From JAWWPY01 sp964412845 (lineage in GTDB: Bacteria; Actinomycetota; Actinomycetes; Streptosporangiales; Streptosporangiaceae): DNA of 25,962 nucleotides. Below the pieces are notes generated by a model. That model searched no databases. It saw nothing but the letters and a program-made list of their open reading frames with translations, and was not told the DNA's origin. This document shows, piece after piece, positions 14,345 to 22,109 of this stretch (positions within the stretch are counted from its first letter, which is position 1; every line of letters begins with the position of its first letter). Made by a program: the position numbers and the translations under genes. The DNA is taken from NCBI GenBank assembly GCA_964412845.1, contig CAYPQM010000096.1, positions 1-25,962 of the forward strand. Direction: 5' to 3'.

Positions 14345-15576
14345 GCGGGATGCCAGACATGCTGGAGAGCGGGCAGGACCTGGTCCTGCGGGCGGAGCAC
14401 ATCAGCGTCGAGTACGCCGGGCCGCGCCCGACCCGTGCCGTCCGCGATGTCACCATCGAATTGCGCCGCGGCGAAGTGCTCGGGATCGCCGGGGAGAGCG
14501 GGTGCGGCAAATCCACGCTCGCGTACGCGCTCACCCGGATGCTCCGGCCGCCCGCCGAGCTGACCGGGGGATCCATCACGTTCTTCCCCGCTGACGGGCC
14601 GCCGGTCGACGTGCTGGCGCTGGACGGCGAGAACCTGCGCGCGTTCCGCTGGAACAAGATCGCGATGGTCTTCCAGAGCGCCATGAACGCGCTCAACCCG
14701 GTGACCAGCGTGGCCCGGCAGTTCGATGACATCTTCGACGCCCATCGGCCGGACATGGATCACCACAGTCGTGGTCGGCGGGCGAGGGAACTCCTCGACA
14801 TGGTGGGCATCGACCCGGCCCGGATCAACGGTTTCGCTCATGAGCTGTCCGGTGGCATGCGGCAGCGGGTCATGATCGCCATGGCGCTCGCGCTGGAGCC
14901 GGAGATCGTCATCATGGACGAGCCGACCACCGCGCTGGACGTCGTGGTGCAGCGGGAGATCCTCGATGAGATCGAGCGGCTCCGTGAGGACCTCGGCTTC
15001 AGTGTCATCTTCATCACCCACGACCTGTCCCTGCTGCTGGAAGTCAGTGACCGGCTCGCGGTCATGTACGCGGGGGAGGTCGTCGAGCACGCGCCGTCCG
15101 AGGCGGTCGGCACCGCCCCCGCGCACCCCTACACCCTCGGCCTGCTCCGCTCGTTCCCGGACATGCGCAGCGCCCGCCGCGAACTGCGCGGGGTACCCGG
15201 GAACCCGCCGGACCTGCGGGACGAATTCGCCGGGTGCCCGTTCGCGCCGCGCTGTGAGTACCAGTTCGAGCCGTGCGGGACCACGCACCCGGTGCTGCGG
15301 TCACCGGCCGGCCGGCTGCTGGTGGATGACCCCGCCTTGGTCAGCGGCTGGCGGGTGGCCTGCCATCTGCACGACCAGCGGTACCGTCCGGCCGGGCCGC
15401 CAGACGAGCTCGCCGCGGTGCCGGGAGCCCACCCGGACCCGGCGGCCGACGGCGGCGCCGTGGACAGCAGCGCGGCAGCGGGCGCCCCGGTCGCCGCGGA
15501 CAACCCGGTCGCCGCGGATGCCCCGGTGGCCGTGGACAACCCGGTCACCGCGGACAGCGCGGGAGGCGAGCAGTGA
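14341..15576 (+). CDS. ABC transporter ATP-binding protein, DppD-type, with repeat tail
   Basis: This 411-residue cytoplasmic ATPase carries Walker A GESGCGKST, Q-loop VFQSAMNALNP, signature LSGGMRQR, Walker B VIIMDEPTTALD and H-loop ITHDL. The C-terminal oligopeptide-transporter domain has its cysteine cluster (AGCPFAPRCEYQFEPCG). The last about 50 residues extend past the usual family end and include four hexapeptides (A/N-P-V-x-x-D) at about 382-405. ATG 14341 overlaps the preceding stop by 4 bp. It pairs with the second ATPase to power import. Confidence 0.93.
   Translation: MSGMPDMLESGQDLVLRAEHISVEYAGPRPTRAVRDVTIELRRGEVLGIAGESGCGKSTLAYALTRMLRPPAELTGGSITFFPADGPPVDVLALDGENLRAFRWNKIAMVFQSAMNALNPVTSVARQFDDIFDAHRPDMDHHSRGRRARELLDMVGIDPARINGFAHELSGGMRQRVMIAMALALEPEIVIMDEPTTALDVVVQREILDEIERLREDLGFSVIFITHDLSLLLEVSDRLAVMYAGEVVEHAPSEAVGTAPAHPYTLGLLRSFPDMRSARRELRGVPGNPPDLRDEFAGCPFAPRCEYQFEPCGTTHPVLRSPAGRLLVDDPALVSGWRVACHLHDQRYRPAGPPDELAAVPGAHPDPAADGGAVDSSAAAGAPVAADNPVAADAPVAVDNPVTADSAGGEQ
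15484..15555 (+). repeat. Four 18-bp tandem repeats encoding the tail of the DppD-type ATPase
   Basis: Units are 15484-15501, 15502-15519, 15520-15537 and 15538-15555, for example AACCCGGTCGCCGCGGAT. They encode alternating APVAAD / NPVAAD / APVAVD / NPVTAD in frame. The tail is not part of the conserved ATPase and is likely disordered and variable in length. Confidence 0.85.
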
Positions 15577-16610
15577 GCGTCCTTGACGTCCGTAACCTGA
15601 CCGTCGAATTTGGCCAGCGGGGTGGCAGCAAGCTGCGCGCGGTGGACAACCTGTCCTTCGCGCTGCGTGAGGGCCAGACGCTGGCGCTGGTCGGCGAGAG
15701 TGGCAGCGGCAAGTCGACCGTGGTGCGCGCGCTCGCCCAGCTGGTGAAGCGGACGTCGGGGGAGATCCTGCTGGACGGCGCGCCCGCGGGCCGGCGCGGC
15801 CAGGCGCTGCGGGCCTACCGGCACCGGGTGCAGCTGGTCTTCCAGGATCCGTTCGCCTCGCTCAACCCCATGCACACCATCCGGCACCACTTGATCCGGC
15901 CGTTGCAGCTGCGGCGTGACCATCCTCGGGGTGAGGCCCTGGAGCAGGCGATCCACGAATTGCTCCGGTCGGTCAACCTGACCCCGCCGGAGGAGATCGC
16001 CAGGAAGCACCCGCATGAGCTGTCCGGCGGGCAGCGCCAGCGGGTGGCCATCGCCCGGGCCCTGGCCACCGATCCCGACGTGCTGCTGGCCGACGAGCCG
16101 GTCTCGATGCTGGACGTGTCGATCCGGCTGGAGATCCTCAACCTGCTCGACCGGCTAAAGCAGGACCGCAACCTGGCCATGCTGTACGTCACCCACGATC
16201 TGGCCACCGCCCGGCACTTCTCCTCCGAGATCATGGTGATGTACCGGGGTGAGATCGTGGAGCACGGCCCGAGCGACGAGGTGATCCTGCGGCCCTCACA
16301 CCCGTACACCCAGATCCTGGCCGGCTCCGCGCCGGACCCCACGGTCTCCCGGGAGGCACTGACCGCGGCCCGGCGGGCCCGGCAGGCCGCGCGGGCCAGC
16401 CGGGACGCCGAACGCCGCGAGGCCTCCGCCGACGCGGGCTGCCGGTTCCGTTCCCGCTGCCCCTTGGCCATGGATGTCTGCGCGACACATCCGCCTGACC
16501 TGCCGGTCGCCCCGGACCACCTGGCGCGGTGCTGGCTGCTGAGTGACGAGGCGGAGCCGGCCGGCGCGGGGACGGACGGCGCACAGTCACCGCGGCGGGC
16601 ACCGCCATGA
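15573..16610 (+). CDS. ABC transporter ATP-binding protein, DppF-type
   Basis: This 345-residue ATPase carries Walker A GESGSGKST, Q-loop VFQDPFASLNPMHTI, signature LSGGQRQR, Walker B VLLADEPVSMLD, H-loop VTHDL, and the oligopeptide-transporter C-terminal cysteines (AGCRFRSRCPLAMDVC). GTG 15573 overlaps the DppD-type stop by 4 bp. It is the last gene of the five-gene import operon; no clear terminator is seen before the tRNA promoter. In oligosaccharide and peptide importers this subunit heterodimerises with the DppD-type ATPase. Confidence 0.93.
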   Translation: MSVLDVRNLTVEFGQRGGSKLRAVDNLSFALREGQTLALVGESGSGKSTVVRALAQLVKRTSGEILLDGAPAGRRGQALRAYRHRVQLVFQDPFASLNPMHTIRHHLIRPLQLRRDHPRGEALEQAIHELLRSVNLTPPEEIARKHPHELSGGQRQRVAIARALATDPDVLLADEPVSMLDVSIRLEILNLLDRLKQDRNLAMLYVTHDLATARHFSSEIMVMYRGEIVEHGPSDEVILRPSHPYTQILAGSAPDPTVSREALTAARRARQAARASRDAERREASADAGCRFRSRCPLAMDVCATHPPDLPVAPDHLARCWLLSDEAEPAGAGTDGAQSPRRAPP

Positions 16611-16663
16611 TCCGGGGCCGGTGGCCCGGTGGGCTGGGAAAGGCAGCCGGGCTGAGGTTCCGT

Positions 16664-16694
16664 TTGGTCGGAGGGTCTGGATTTCGGCTACACT
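16664..16694 (+). promoter_or_regulatory. Possible tRNA-Gln promoter
   Basis: TACACT (16689-16694) is a good -10, 35 bp before the tRNA. TTGGTC (16664-16669) is a partial -35 at a rather long 19-bp spacing. Confidence 0.4.
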
Positions 16695-16729
16695 GCACAG
16701 GCGCGCGTGAGCCTGCTGGCTCGCCGCAA

Positions 16730-16801
16730 TGGGGTATGGGGTAATTGGCAGCCCGACGGGTTCTGGCCCCGTTAGTCTAGGTTCGAGTCCTGGTACCCCA
16801 G
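16730..16801 (+). tRNA. tRNA-Gln (anticodon CUG)
   Basis: This 72-nt cloverleaf has acceptor TGGGGTA/TACCCCA, D-arm GGG...CCC with AATTGG, anticodon stem ACGGG/CCCGT with loop TTCTGGC (anticodon CTG at 16763-16765), T-arm with GGTTCGAGTCC, and discriminator G. CCA is not encoded. The sequence closely follows the actinomycete tRNA-Gln type. Its likely charging route is GluRS plus GatCAB, given the gltX in this window. Confidence 0.95.
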
Positions 16802-16812
16802 CAGTTCAGCGG

Positions 16813-16840
16813 GCGTAGTCGAATTTCGGTTCGGCTACGC
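16813..16840. terminator. Hairpin after tRNA-Gln
   Basis: An 11-bp stem GCGTAGTCGAA/TTCGGCTACGC (one G-U pair) with a 6-nt loop begins 11 nt after the tRNA. It may serve both the tRNA and the oppositely oriented GlsB-like gene. Confidence 0.6.
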
Positions 16841-16861
16841 ACCTGGTGCCTGGGGCCCCGT

Positions 16862-17144
16862 TCAGTAGCGCCGCCCACCGCGGTCGCGGCCGGTCAGCCG
16901 CAGCAGGATGAGCAGCACGATGGCGCCGATCACCGAGCCGATGATGCCGGCCGCGTGCGGATGGCGGATATCGAGGTTGTGGTAGACGATCAGGTTCTGC
17001 AGGAAGCCGCCTGCAAACGACCCCAGCACGCCCAGGGCGAGGGTGCCGAGCACCCCCCATCGGGTCGCGGCCCGGGACCAGCAACCGGGCGATGGCCCCG
17101 GCGATCAGGCCGACGATGAGCAGGACAATCAGGAATCCGAGCAT
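16862..17144 (-). pseudogene. GlsB/YeaQ/YmgE-family membrane protein, disrupted by a +1 frameshift
   Basis: Reading from ATG 17144 gives MLGFLIVLLIVGLIAGAIARLLVPGRDPMG, the family's first membrane helix and conserved GxIAG...PGRDPMG loop. The frame then runs off. The rest, VLGTLALGVLGSFAGGFLQNLIVYHN, continues in another frame to the TGA at 16862-16864 (about 63 codons from 17053). The break falls in a run of six G (minus strand; six C at about 17053-17058). Five G would restore one 93-residue protein of normal family length with three membrane segments. So it is either a real frameshift or a homopolymer sequencing error. These small proteins are stress-linked inner-membrane proteins of unclear biochemical function. 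The gene lies between two tRNAs on the opposite strand. Confidence 0.85.
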
Positions 17145-17290
17145 GCCACGACAACTGCCCTTCTGGTCGGCGACCATGCGGGAGGGCCGTAGCGGGCCCA
17201 TGGGGGCGCGCCCCGGGCGCTCCCGGGGCCCGGATCGGCCGGGGTTCCCGTTTGGCGTGCCCCGCTGCGGTGCGCTACGGTTCAGTGTCT

Positions 17291-17363
17291 GGCCCCGTCG
17301 TCTAGCGGCCCAGGACGCCGCCCTCTCAAGGCGGTAGCGCCGGTTCAAATCCGGTCGGGGCTA
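17291..17363 (+). tRNA. tRNA-Glu (anticodon CUC)
   Basis: This 73-nt cloverleaf has acceptor GGCCCCG/CGGGGCT (G1-U72 wobble, as in other actinobacterial tRNA-Glu), D-arm with CTAGCGGCCCAGG, anticodon stem CCGCC/GGCGG with loop CTCTCAA (anticodon CTC at 17325-17327), T-arm with CGGTTCAAATCCG, and discriminator A. CCA is not encoded. The tRNA is a substrate of the gltX product found 14 kb to the left. Confidence 0.95.
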
Positions 17364-17381
17364 CTGGTGAAGTAGCAGGTA

Positions 17382-17417
17382 AAGGGCCTGATCGCCGTCA
17401 GCGGTGGTCGGGTCCTT
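17382..17417. terminator. Hairpin terminator after tRNA-Glu
   Basis: A continuous 16-bp RNA stem (17382-17397 with 17402-17417, four G-U pairs, TCAG loop) starts 18 nt after the tRNA and is followed by AATCATTT. It lies between the tRNA and the convergent PAP2 gene stop at 17454. Confidence 0.65.
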
Positions 17418-17453
17418 AATCATTTGCCACTGGTTTGTCACTGAGTTCCGCCG

Positions 17454-18659
17454 TCACCGGGCGGCAGCGGGTGCCACCGGGTACTCGGGGGCGGCAGTCG
17501 GCGTGCGGTTGCGGCCCAGCCGGCGGGCGTCCCGCCGGTCCAGCAGCCGTGCGCCTCCGAAGTAGACGGCGGCGGCGAGGCCCCACCCGAAGATCTCGTC
17601 GATCACGAAGTGCTCGCCCGCGTAGACCAGCGTGAAAGCCATGGCCAGGGTGTAGCTGACGAGTAGCACCCGGACCCAGCGGCGGGCCCGGGACCAGAAG
17701 AACAGCAGGATGAGCATCGGGTAGGCGGCGTGCAGCGACGGCATCGCGGCCACGTCGTTGTTGAACTGGCTGCCGTGGGTGAACAGGGCCGCCGCGCCGT
17801 GCATCCCGAGATGCTCCCAGACGACCGGGATGATCCTTGGTGTGCTGCCGAGGTAGCCGGTCGGGCTGGCCAGCCATTGCGGCATGGCCGGGTCGAGCAG
17901 GTACCCGACGTGGCCGGCCTCGCTGGCCATCCACGGCGGCATGGCCGGGTACAGCACGTACCCGGTGTAGCCGGCGAACGTGAGGCCCACAAACAAGGCG
18001 ATGTAGCGCCTGAACCTCTGGTGGTTGCGCTTCCAGAGCACGGCGGCGACCGTGTAGCTGGCAAAGAAGTGGCTCGTGTAGACGGCCCAGGCCGCGTAGT
18101 CCCATACGTGCAGATGGCCGGGGTCGAAAAGCCACCGCTGAAGCCGCACGGTAGGCACTGTGCCGATGCCGATGAACCGGTCGAAGGCCAGCTGGGGCTG
18201 GATGAAAGGCCCCCAGAGCACGTGGCTGGCGTAGCCCCGCAGCAGGGTGTAGAAGGCCAGCACGAGATAGAGCGGGAGCCAGTCGCGCAGCACCCCGCGG
18301 CGCCACCGCTGCAGGTCATCAAGGCTCGCCACGAACAGGGCGGCAGCCAGCCAGACCAGGACGGTGTCCTCGGACAGCGGGATACCTCGCGTGACAGTGT
18401 TCACGGTGAGCGCCACGGCCAGGACCGACCACCCGATGAGCGACCGGCGGCGCCTCGCTGCCCATGACCGCAGCCGCGCCCGGAGCCGCGCCCGGAGCGG
18501 CGGCAGTGACCCGGATGGGATGGTCCGCTGCTCGCGGGCGGGCCCGGCGGGATGGGTCGGCACGCCAGGCCGGGCATCGCCGGGCCGGCTGATGCCGGCC
18601 GGGTCCATGGTCGTCTGCCCGCCACCGTGCCTGCTCATCGCTGCCTGCCAGTCGTTCAT
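17454..18659 (-). CDS. PAP2-superfamily membrane phosphatase/phosphotransferase
   Basis: This integral membrane protein has about six helices and is about 401 residues with the start at 18659. The PAP2 catalytic motifs are AAMPSLHAA (motif 2, catalytic His) and AGEHFVIDEIFG (motif 3, EHxxxD). Motif 1 is less clear. The arrangement, with YTSHFFASYTVAAVLWKRN before an extended loop rich in Met-Pro-Trp, resembles the inositol phosphorylceramide synthase-like branch of the family. Such proteins act on phospholipid or phospho-polyprenol head groups. The start is uncertain: ATGs at 18659, 18637 and 18607 all lack a good ribosome site, and the frame stays open upstream. It follows the acyltransferase by 26 nt, so the two are likely co-transcribed. 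Confidence 0.82.
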   Translation of the reverse strand: MNDWQAAMSRHGGGQTTMDPAGISRPGDARPGVPTHPAGPAREQRTIPSGSLPPLRARLRARLRSWAARRRRSLIGWSVLAVALTVNTVTRGIPLSEDTVLVWLAAALFVASLDDLQRWRRGVLRDWLPLYLVLAFYTLLRGYASHVLWGPFIQPQLAFDRFIGIGTVPTVRLQRWLFDPGHLHVWDYAAWAVYTSHFFASYTVAAVLWKRNHQRFRRYIALFVGLTFAGYTGYVLYPAMPPWMASEAGHVGYLLDPAMPQWLASPTGYLGSTPRIIPVVWEHLGMHGAAALFTHGSQFNNDVAAMPSLHAAYPMLILLFFWSRARRWVRVLLVSYTLAMAFTLVYAGEHFVIDEIFGWGLAAAVYFGGARLLDRRDARRLGRNRTPTAAPEYPVAPAAAR

Positions 18660-18685
18660 CGGATAGTCGAGTAAGTCGATCGAAA

Positions 18686-19987
18686 TTATCGAGTTATTCG
18701 CCTTCCCGTACCGTGAGCGACCATTTTGCGCACTCTTCGTGTCGGATCCGTGATCGACGGCTGGCTGGCCAGTACGGTCGTGCCTGGCCCGGCAGGCCTG
18801 CCGCCCACGGGGGCGAAGCGGTGCTTGTAGCTGAGAGCCCGTGCTTCCACCAGCCGCCAGGAAAGCTCGGCTGAGGCGAGCGATGCGGCCAGCGCCAGGG
18901 CTATCCCTGGGAGGCCAAGGTCCCGCAGCCAGGTCAGCCATACGTAATGCCACAGGTAGAGCCCGTATGACCGACGGCCGAGGTAGGTCATCACCTGGCC
19001 GGGGAAAAGCGACCGGGGCGTCTTCGCCGCCCGGTCAACCAGTGCGACCGTGAGCACGGGCGCAGCGACCGAGACGGCAATCCAGCTGACGTTGTAGGTG
19101 AGGAACGAGACATGGTGCGCGAAGACCCACCCCGACCACGCCATCACGGCGAGCGCGGCCCACGCGGCGCAGTTGCGCAGCCGGCCCCGCGGCGCCGATG
19201 GAGCCGGGCGCCCCGACCACCACACGGCCAGTGCCGCCCCGGCCAGGAAGGCTCCGGCGCGGGTATCGGTGCTGCGGAAGACCCATGAGGTCGTCGACTG
19301 CGCCTGCTGGATCAGCGCGACGTCCGCGAAGGACGCTGCCGCGAGCACCGCTGCTCCGGCGAGGGCCGTCCGGCGGCCCCGGGCCAGCAGCAGCACCAGC
19401 GCGGGTGCCCACAGCAGGTAGAACTGCTCCTCGACCGCCAGTGACCACAGGTGGCCGACGGCGACGTACCCGGTGAAAACGTGAAAGAGCTCGAACCAGT
19501 TGGTCAGGTACCCGAGGGCGGCACCGGCCCCCTCCAGCGCCACGGTGAAGGCCTGGCCCGTGCCGCTGTGCCCATTGGGTGCGGTCGTCATCCACCCAGC
19601 GCGCCCGAAGACGGCGACCACCATCAGCCAGGCCACCAGGAATACCACCAGCGCAGGCAGCAGCCGCAGCGCGCGCCGCAGATAAAAGCCGCGAATGCCG
19701 ATGCGGCCCCAGGCGGCCCGCTCCGCCGCGAGAAGAGCGGTGATCAGGAACCCGCTCAAGCCGAAGAAGAGGAACATGGCCAGCTGCCCGGACGCGAAAC
19801 CGGGGACGAGCTCGGTGTGATCCAGGAACACCAGGAGCCATGCCGTTCCCCGCAGGCCATCCAGAGCTGGCTGGCGGCCCAGGCGCCGGACGCCCTCCGG
19901 CCCGGCAGCGGCAGGCGTTTCCGCGCCGGGATCCGGGCGGCCGCTGGCCTGCCGGGCGCGGCGGAATCGCCACCGGCGATCAGTCAC
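18686..19987 (-). CDS. Acyltransferase family 3 (OafA-like) membrane protein
   Basis: This polytopic membrane acyltransferase is 433 residues from GTG 19987. The signature region is PALDGLRGTAWLLVFLDHTE, with the family's Arg and essential His, followed by MFLFFGLSGFLITALL and YLRRALRLLPALV. It also has GHLWSLAVEEQFYLLWAP and, near the end, YLGRRSYGLYLWHYVWL, all typical of OafA/YrhL proteins that O-acylate cell-surface glycans or secondary metabolites. The target is unknown. A TTG at 20014 would extend it but lies inside the divergent promoter element. The Arg-rich tail after the last helix is unremarkable. Its pairing with a PAP2 protein suggests envelope lipid or glycan modification (inference). 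Confidence 0.85.
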   Translation of the reverse strand: MTDRRWRFRRARQASGRPDPGAETPAAAGPEGVRRLGRQPALDGLRGTAWLLVFLDHTELVPGFASGQLAMFLFFGLSGFLITALLAAERAAWGRIGIRGFYLRRALRLLPALVVFLVAWLMVVAVFGRAGWMTTAPNGHSGTGQAFTVALEGAGAALGYLTNWFELFHVFTGYVAVGHLWSLAVEEQFYLLWAPALVLLLARGRRTALAGAAVLAAASFADVALIQQAQSTTSWVFRSTDTRAGAFLAGAALAVWWSGRPAPSAPRGRLRNCAAWAALAVMAWSGWVFAHHVSFLTYNVSWIAVSVAAPVLTVALVDRAAKTPRSLFPGQVMTYLGRRSYGLYLWHYVWLTWLRDLGLPGIALALAASLASAELSWRLVEARALSYKHRFAPVGGRPAGPGTTVLASQPSITDPTRRVRKMVAHGTGRRITR

Positions 19988-20007
19988 GGCGCCAAGGGTA
20001 GCTGTTC

Positions 20008-20037
20008 TTGACAATGTAGATCGATTTTATAGACAAT
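20008..20037 (+). promoter_or_regulatory. Promoter/operator element of osmC-amidohydrolase unit 1
   Basis: TTGACA (20008-20013) is followed by GATCGATTTTATAGACAAT. Hexamer GACAAT appears twice, at 20010-20015 and 20032-20037, exactly 22 bp apart. Possible -10 elements are TAGACA (16-bp spacing) or GACAAT (18-bp spacing). The element recurs with 27 of 30 identities at 22110-22139. Confidence 0.7.
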
Positions 20038-20070
20038 CGAGACCCATGCCCCATTACGGGAGGCCAGGCA

Positions 20071-20571
20071 ATGTCGCTCAACACCCTCATCGCGGACACC
20101 CGCCAGGCGGTCGCCGACGACACCGCGAACGCGCAGGTCCTCTTCAGCGCACAAGGAACGCTGGTTGGCATCACCGAGGTCGATGTCCAGGCCGGCACGC
20201 ACACCTTCAAGGTGGACGAGCCGCCGGCCCTCGGCGGCGCCGACCTGGCCGCGAACCCGGTCCAGTACGCCCTGGCGTCGCTCGGCTCATGCCAGGCGAT
20301 CACCTACCGCTTCTGGGCCGAGCACCTGGGTATTTCCTTTGACTCACTTACCGTCCGGGTGGAGGGAGACCTCGACATCCGCGGATTCTTCGGTTTCGAC
20401 GCCGCCGTGCGGCCGGGCTTCTCAGCGATCCGCGTCCAGGTGGCGGTCGACGGGCCAGAGACCGCCGAGCGTTACCAGGAGCTTGCGGCGGCGGTGGACG
20501 AGCACTGCCCCGTCCTCGACCTGTTCAAGAACCCGGTACCGGTGACCCGGACGGTCACCCAGGCCGGCTGA
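20071..20571 (+). CDS. OsmC-family protein
   Basis: This 166-residue cytoplasmic protein has the two conserved cysteines of the OsmC/Ohr fold: Cys74 in ASLGSCQAITYRFWAEHLG and Cys146 in VDEHCPVLDLF. It also has the preceding DEPPALGGADLAANPVQYAL loop. Family members reduce organic hydroperoxides through a reactive cysteine pair, but many OsmC-like proteins have other or unknown roles. The ATG at 20071 has GGGAGG 7 nt upstream. The gene is the first of a unit with the amidohydrolase 85 nt downstream. A decayed copy of this gene exists at 22169-22350. No thiol-responsive regulator is in the window. Confidence 0.88.
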   Translation: MSLNTLIADTRQAVADDTANAQVLFSAQGTLVGITEVDVQAGTHTFKVDEPPALGGADLAANPVQYALASLGSCQAITYRFWAEHLGISFDSLTVRVEGDLDIRGFFGFDAAVRPGFSAIRVQVAVDGPETAERYQELAAAVDEHCPVLDLFKNPVPVTRTVTQAG

Positions 20572-20586
20572 CCAGCACCCGCTGTC

Positions 20587-20624
20587 CGGGCGCGGGCCTG
20601 CTCGCGTCCGGCCCGGGACGCCCG
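20587..20624 (+). terminator. Hairpin between osmC and amidohydrolase 1
   Basis: Outer stem CGGGCG/CGCCCG (20587-20592, 20619-20624) and inner stem GGGCC/GGCCC (20594-20598, 20610-20614) form an interrupted hairpin 15 nt after the osmC stop. It may attenuate the downstream gene or stabilise the osmC mRNA. Confidence 0.4.
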
Positions 20625-20656
20625 CCCACCCCTGCCTTCTGGAGTGCCTGACCAGC

Positions 20657-21985
20657 GTGACCAGTCTCCCGTCGATCCCGCCGGATGCGGGGCATGGCCG
20701 TCCCGCCGGGCCGGCGCTGCTGCTGCGCCGGGTGCGGCTGCCCATCGGCGGGGTCGCCGACGTCCTTCTCGCGGAGGGCAAGATCGCCGCGGTCGGCGGC
20801 TATCCGGTGGGCCAGCCCCCAGCCGCCGAGGTTCTTGACCTGCGCGGGTACCTGCTCCTCCCGTCGCTGGCCGAGCCGCACGTGCACCTCGACACCGCAT
20901 TCACCGCGGCTGGCACCGGCAAACCGGATGGTTCGCGGCACGGGCCCACCGGCGCGTGGGCCGCCGCACGCCCGGGACTGTCCGCGGCGGGCATCACCTG
21001 CCGGGCGTGGAAGGCCGCCACCCGGTACCTGGCGCACGGGACAACCGCGGTCCGGGCCCATGTCGACGTCGGCGGGGAGGCCGGGCTGCGGGCGGTCCAG
21101 GCCTTGCTCGACGTGCGGTCCGGCCTCGCTGCGGCGGCGGACATCGAGATCGTCGCTCAGGCCCCCGGCCCGGTGACTGGCCGTGCCGGGGCGGCCAACC
21201 GGTCATTGCTCCGGGAGGCCATGGCTGGTGGCGCGGATCTGGTCGGCGGCGTGCCCGCGCTCGACGATGACCCGCGCGGTGCGGTTGACGTGCTGGCCGC
21301 GGTCGCCGCCGATGCTGCCGCCGGACTTGACCTGCATGTCGGCGAGACGGCCGACCCCGCCGCGGGCACGCTGGCCCGCTTGACGGCCATCGCCGAAGCG
21401 GGATTTGGCGGCCCGATCACCGCCAGCCACGTGGTCAGCCTCGGGGTGCAGGCGCCGGAACGCCGGCGGGCGGCGGCCCAGGCGCTGGCCCATGCCGGGA
21501 TCAGCGTGGTCACCCTCCCGCAGGCCAGCCTGTTCCGGCCGGGACGCGGCATGGGTGCCACCGCCCCCCGCGGCCTGGCCGCCGTACCGGAACTCCTCGA
21601 CGCCGGCGTGCTGCTGGCCGCGGGCGGTGGCCACCTGCAGGACCCCGTCAACCCGATGGGCCGGGCTGATCCGCTGGAGACGGCCGCGCTCCTAGTCATG
21701 GGCGCCCACCTCACCCCGGCCGAGGCGTTCGCCGCGGTGACCTCCGCGGCCCGGCGCATCATGCGGCTCCCCGACGTCACGATCCTGCCTGGTGCCCCGG
21801 CGGACCTGGTCGCCGTCCGGGCCGCGGACCTGGCCGGCGCGGTCGCGACCGGGACGCCGGACCGGATCGTGCTGCGCGGCGGGCAGGTCGTGGCGCGCAC
21901 CTGGGTCAGCTCCGAACTCGCGGTGGAAGCACCGTCCTGGAATGCGCCGTCATGGACGGTACCCCAGCCGCGTCCCGCCTGGTGA
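20657..21985 (+). CDS. CodA-like amidohydrolase, copy 1, with altered metal site
   Basis: This 442-residue protein has the cyclic-amidohydrolase fold: an N-terminal beta-sandwich strand set (LLLRRVRLPIGGVADVLLAEGKIAAVG), then a TIM barrel, then the closing sandwich (APADLVAVRAADL ... VLRGGQVV). Metal-site residues include His75 and His77 (EPHVHLD), His227 with Glu230 (DLHVGE) and His258 (TASHVVSL). The Asp that CodA-type enzymes carry in the G-x-D-N-x-x-D-P segment is replaced by Gly325 (AAGGGHLQDP). Known relatives deaminate cytosine or hydrolyse cyclic amides; this substrate is unknown. The GTG start at 20657 has only a distant GGAG, but ACCAGC before the start matches copy 2. It is 64% identical to copy 2, without gaps. 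Confidence 0.83.
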   Translation: MTSLPSIPPDAGHGRPAGPALLLRRVRLPIGGVADVLLAEGKIAAVGGYPVGQPPAAEVLDLRGYLLLPSLAEPHVHLDTAFTAAGTGKPDGSRHGPTGAWAAARPGLSAAGITCRAWKAATRYLAHGTTAVRAHVDVGGEAGLRAVQALLDVRSGLAAAADIEIVAQAPGPVTGRAGAANRSLLREAMAGGADLVGGVPALDDDPRGAVDVLAAVAADAAAGLDLHVGETADPAAGTLARLTAIAEAGFGGPITASHVVSLGVQAPERRRAAAQALAHAGISVVTLPQASLFRPGRGMGATAPRGLAAVPELLDAGVLLAAGGGHLQDPVNPMGRADPLETAALLVMGAHLTPAEAFAAVTSAARRIMRLPDVTILPGAPADLVAVRAADLAGAVATGTPDRIVLRGGQVVARTWVSSELAVEAPSWNAPSWTVPQPRPAW

Positions 21986-22109
21986 CGGATCGCGGGCACG
22001 TGCGTGGTCCCATGTGATGTCCCTGGTGGCAGCGCTGTCTCTGGGCCGCCATGCCGACCGGGTCCAGGCCTGCGTGACCCGGTGCAAGGCATGCGGAGTG
22101 AACGTCTTG

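Noticed and set aside
16730..17363. tRNA-associated integrated element
   Set aside because: No integrase, excisionase or copy of a tRNA 3' end was found. The mannan locus lies on the 5' side of tRNA-Gln, which is not the usual attachment geometry.
18674..18692. Third copy of the osmC-unit promoter element
   Set aside because: GATCGAAATTAT resembles GATCGATTTTAT, but there is no TTGACA or GACAAT at the matching spacing and the site spans the acyltransferase stop.
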